Shown here: positions 7,854 to 8,456 of the stretch, piece after piece
Layout of the letters: each line of letters starts with the position of its first letter
Position numbering within the stretch: position 1 is the first letter of the stretch
Assembly: GCA_021848865.1 (NCBI GenBank)
Contig: JAJZTO010000102.1
Location: 1-8,456 of the forward strand
Direction of reading: 5' to 3'
Source of the DNA: Myxococcales bacterium
Lineage (GTDB): Bacteria; Myxococcota; Myxococcia; Myxococcales; Anaeromyxobacteraceae
DNA: 8,456 bases
Position numbers and translations under genes: made by a program
The notes under the pieces: generated by a model
The model's database searches: none
Told to the model about the DNA's origin: nothing
The model's input: only the letters and a program-made list of their open reading frames with translations

Positions 7854-8456
7854 GTGGATCACCCTCCCGTGGTCACCCTCCACCGCGTCGACGTCCGCCT
7901 CGGGGACGCCGACGTCCTCCGCGGCGTCACCCTGGCCATCCGGGAGCACGAGAGCTGGGGGCTGGTCGGCCCCAACGGCTCGGGCAAGTCGACGCTGCTG
8001 CGGCTCCTGCGCGGCGAGGTCCAGCCCACGCCGGAGACGCGCGACGGCCGCCGCTACCACCTGGACGGCCGCTCCACCCCGAGCCCCATCGGCGCCGCCG
8101 GCCAGGTGGCGCTGGTCTCTCCCGAGCTCCAGGAAGCCTACCTGCGCCGCGACTGGGCCATGCGGGCCGAGGACGCCGTCCGCACCGGCTTCACCGGCGA
8201 GATCTACCTCCAGGAGACGCCCCCGGCGGAGCAGGAGGAGCGGGTGGCGGAGGCCTGCGACCTGCTGGAGATCGGGCGGCTGCGCCGGCGGTCGGTGCTG
8301 GAGCTGTCCACCGGCGAGCTGCGGCGCGTGCTCATCGCCCGGGCGCTGGTCGCCCGGCCGCGCCTCCTGCTCCTCGACGAGCCCTGCGACGGCCTCGACG
8401 CCGCGGCGCGCGCCGGCTTCCTGGCGCTGCTGGCGCGGCTGGCCCGGCGCACCGCG
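7854..8456 (+). CDS. ABC transporter-type ATPase, ModF/PhrA-like (3' end outside window)
   Basis: The first 201 codons of an ATP-binding-cassette protein, still open at the right edge. Walker A GPNGSGKS is at 39-46, a Q-loop region VSPELQ at 88-93, the signature LSTGE at 151-155 (variant of LSGGQ) and Walker B LLLLDEP at 171-177, followed by a D-loop GLD. The wording around the Q-loop (RRYHLDG, then SPIG and LVSPELQEAYLRR) resembles the ModF/PhrA group of soluble double-ATPase proteins described as molybdenum-related, though their true role is poorly defined. No membrane segment is seen in this part. The start is tentative: GTG 7854 gives a normal N-terminus, with GTG 7869 as a shorter alternative; no strong ribosome site supports either. 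It follows the regulator by 75 bp, so co-transcription is possible but no functional link is evident. Confidence 0.85.
   Translation, partial: MDHPPVVTLHRVDVRLGDADVLRGVTLAIREHESWGLVGPNGSGKSTLLRLLRGEVQPTPETRDGRRYHLDGRSTPSPIGAAGQVALVSPELQEAYLRRDWAMRAEDAVRTGFTGEIYLQETPPAEQEERVAEACDLLEIGRLRRRSVLELSTGELRRVLIARALVARPRLLLLDEPCDGLDAAARAGFLALLARLARRTA

Overview
The window is very GC-rich, with third codon positions almost all G or C and long stop-free shadow frames opposite every real gene. It carries c-type cytochromes, a haem-containing sensor kinase and a sigma-54 activator. This combination fits a respiratory, metal- or oxyanion-using bacterium of the former Deltaproteobacteria (an Anaeromyxobacter/Myxococcota-like genome is my best guess). 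The assignment is inferred from gene content and composition only.

Left half (1-4159, minus strand): four co-directional genes that look like one operon, read from 4159 down to 1. In order they are: (i) a 495-residue secreted protein with one N-terminal haem c site followed by a beta-rich, probably outer-membrane barrel, recalling Cyc2-type fused cytochrome-porins; (ii) a periplasmic type-1 copper protein of the plastocyanin kind, starting at a TTG; (iii) a pentahaem c-type cytochrome of the ActA/QrcA type; (iv) the first 481 codons of a Tat-exported, probably lipidated, molybdopterin-oxidoreductase-like subunit of the ActB/QrcB type, running off the left edge. Genes (iii) and (iv) mark the start of an alternative complex III or Qrc-like quinol/cytochrome oxidoreductase. 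Genes (i) and (ii) could link that complex to the outer membrane.

Centre (4160-4467): a 308-bp divergent regulatory region. It contains a well-matched sigma-54 (-24/-12) promoter facing the cytochrome operon, a cluster of dyads about 105-130 bp upstream of it where an enhancer-binding protein would be expected, a GCACCC/GGGTGC repeat block, and a -10-like box immediately before the rightward gene.

Right half (4468-7778, plus strand): a membrane histidine kinase with a haem c motif (CQRCH) in its periplasmic sensor domain, overlapping by 4 bp a complete NtrC-type response regulator with the sigma-54-contacting GAFTGA motif. The simplest reading is a self-contained module: the haem sensor kinase phosphorylates the regulator, which activates the sigma-54 promoter of the divergent electron-transfer operon. 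After a 75-bp gap an ABC ATPase of the ModF/PhrA kind begins at about 7854 and runs off the right edge; it is probably unrelated to the module.
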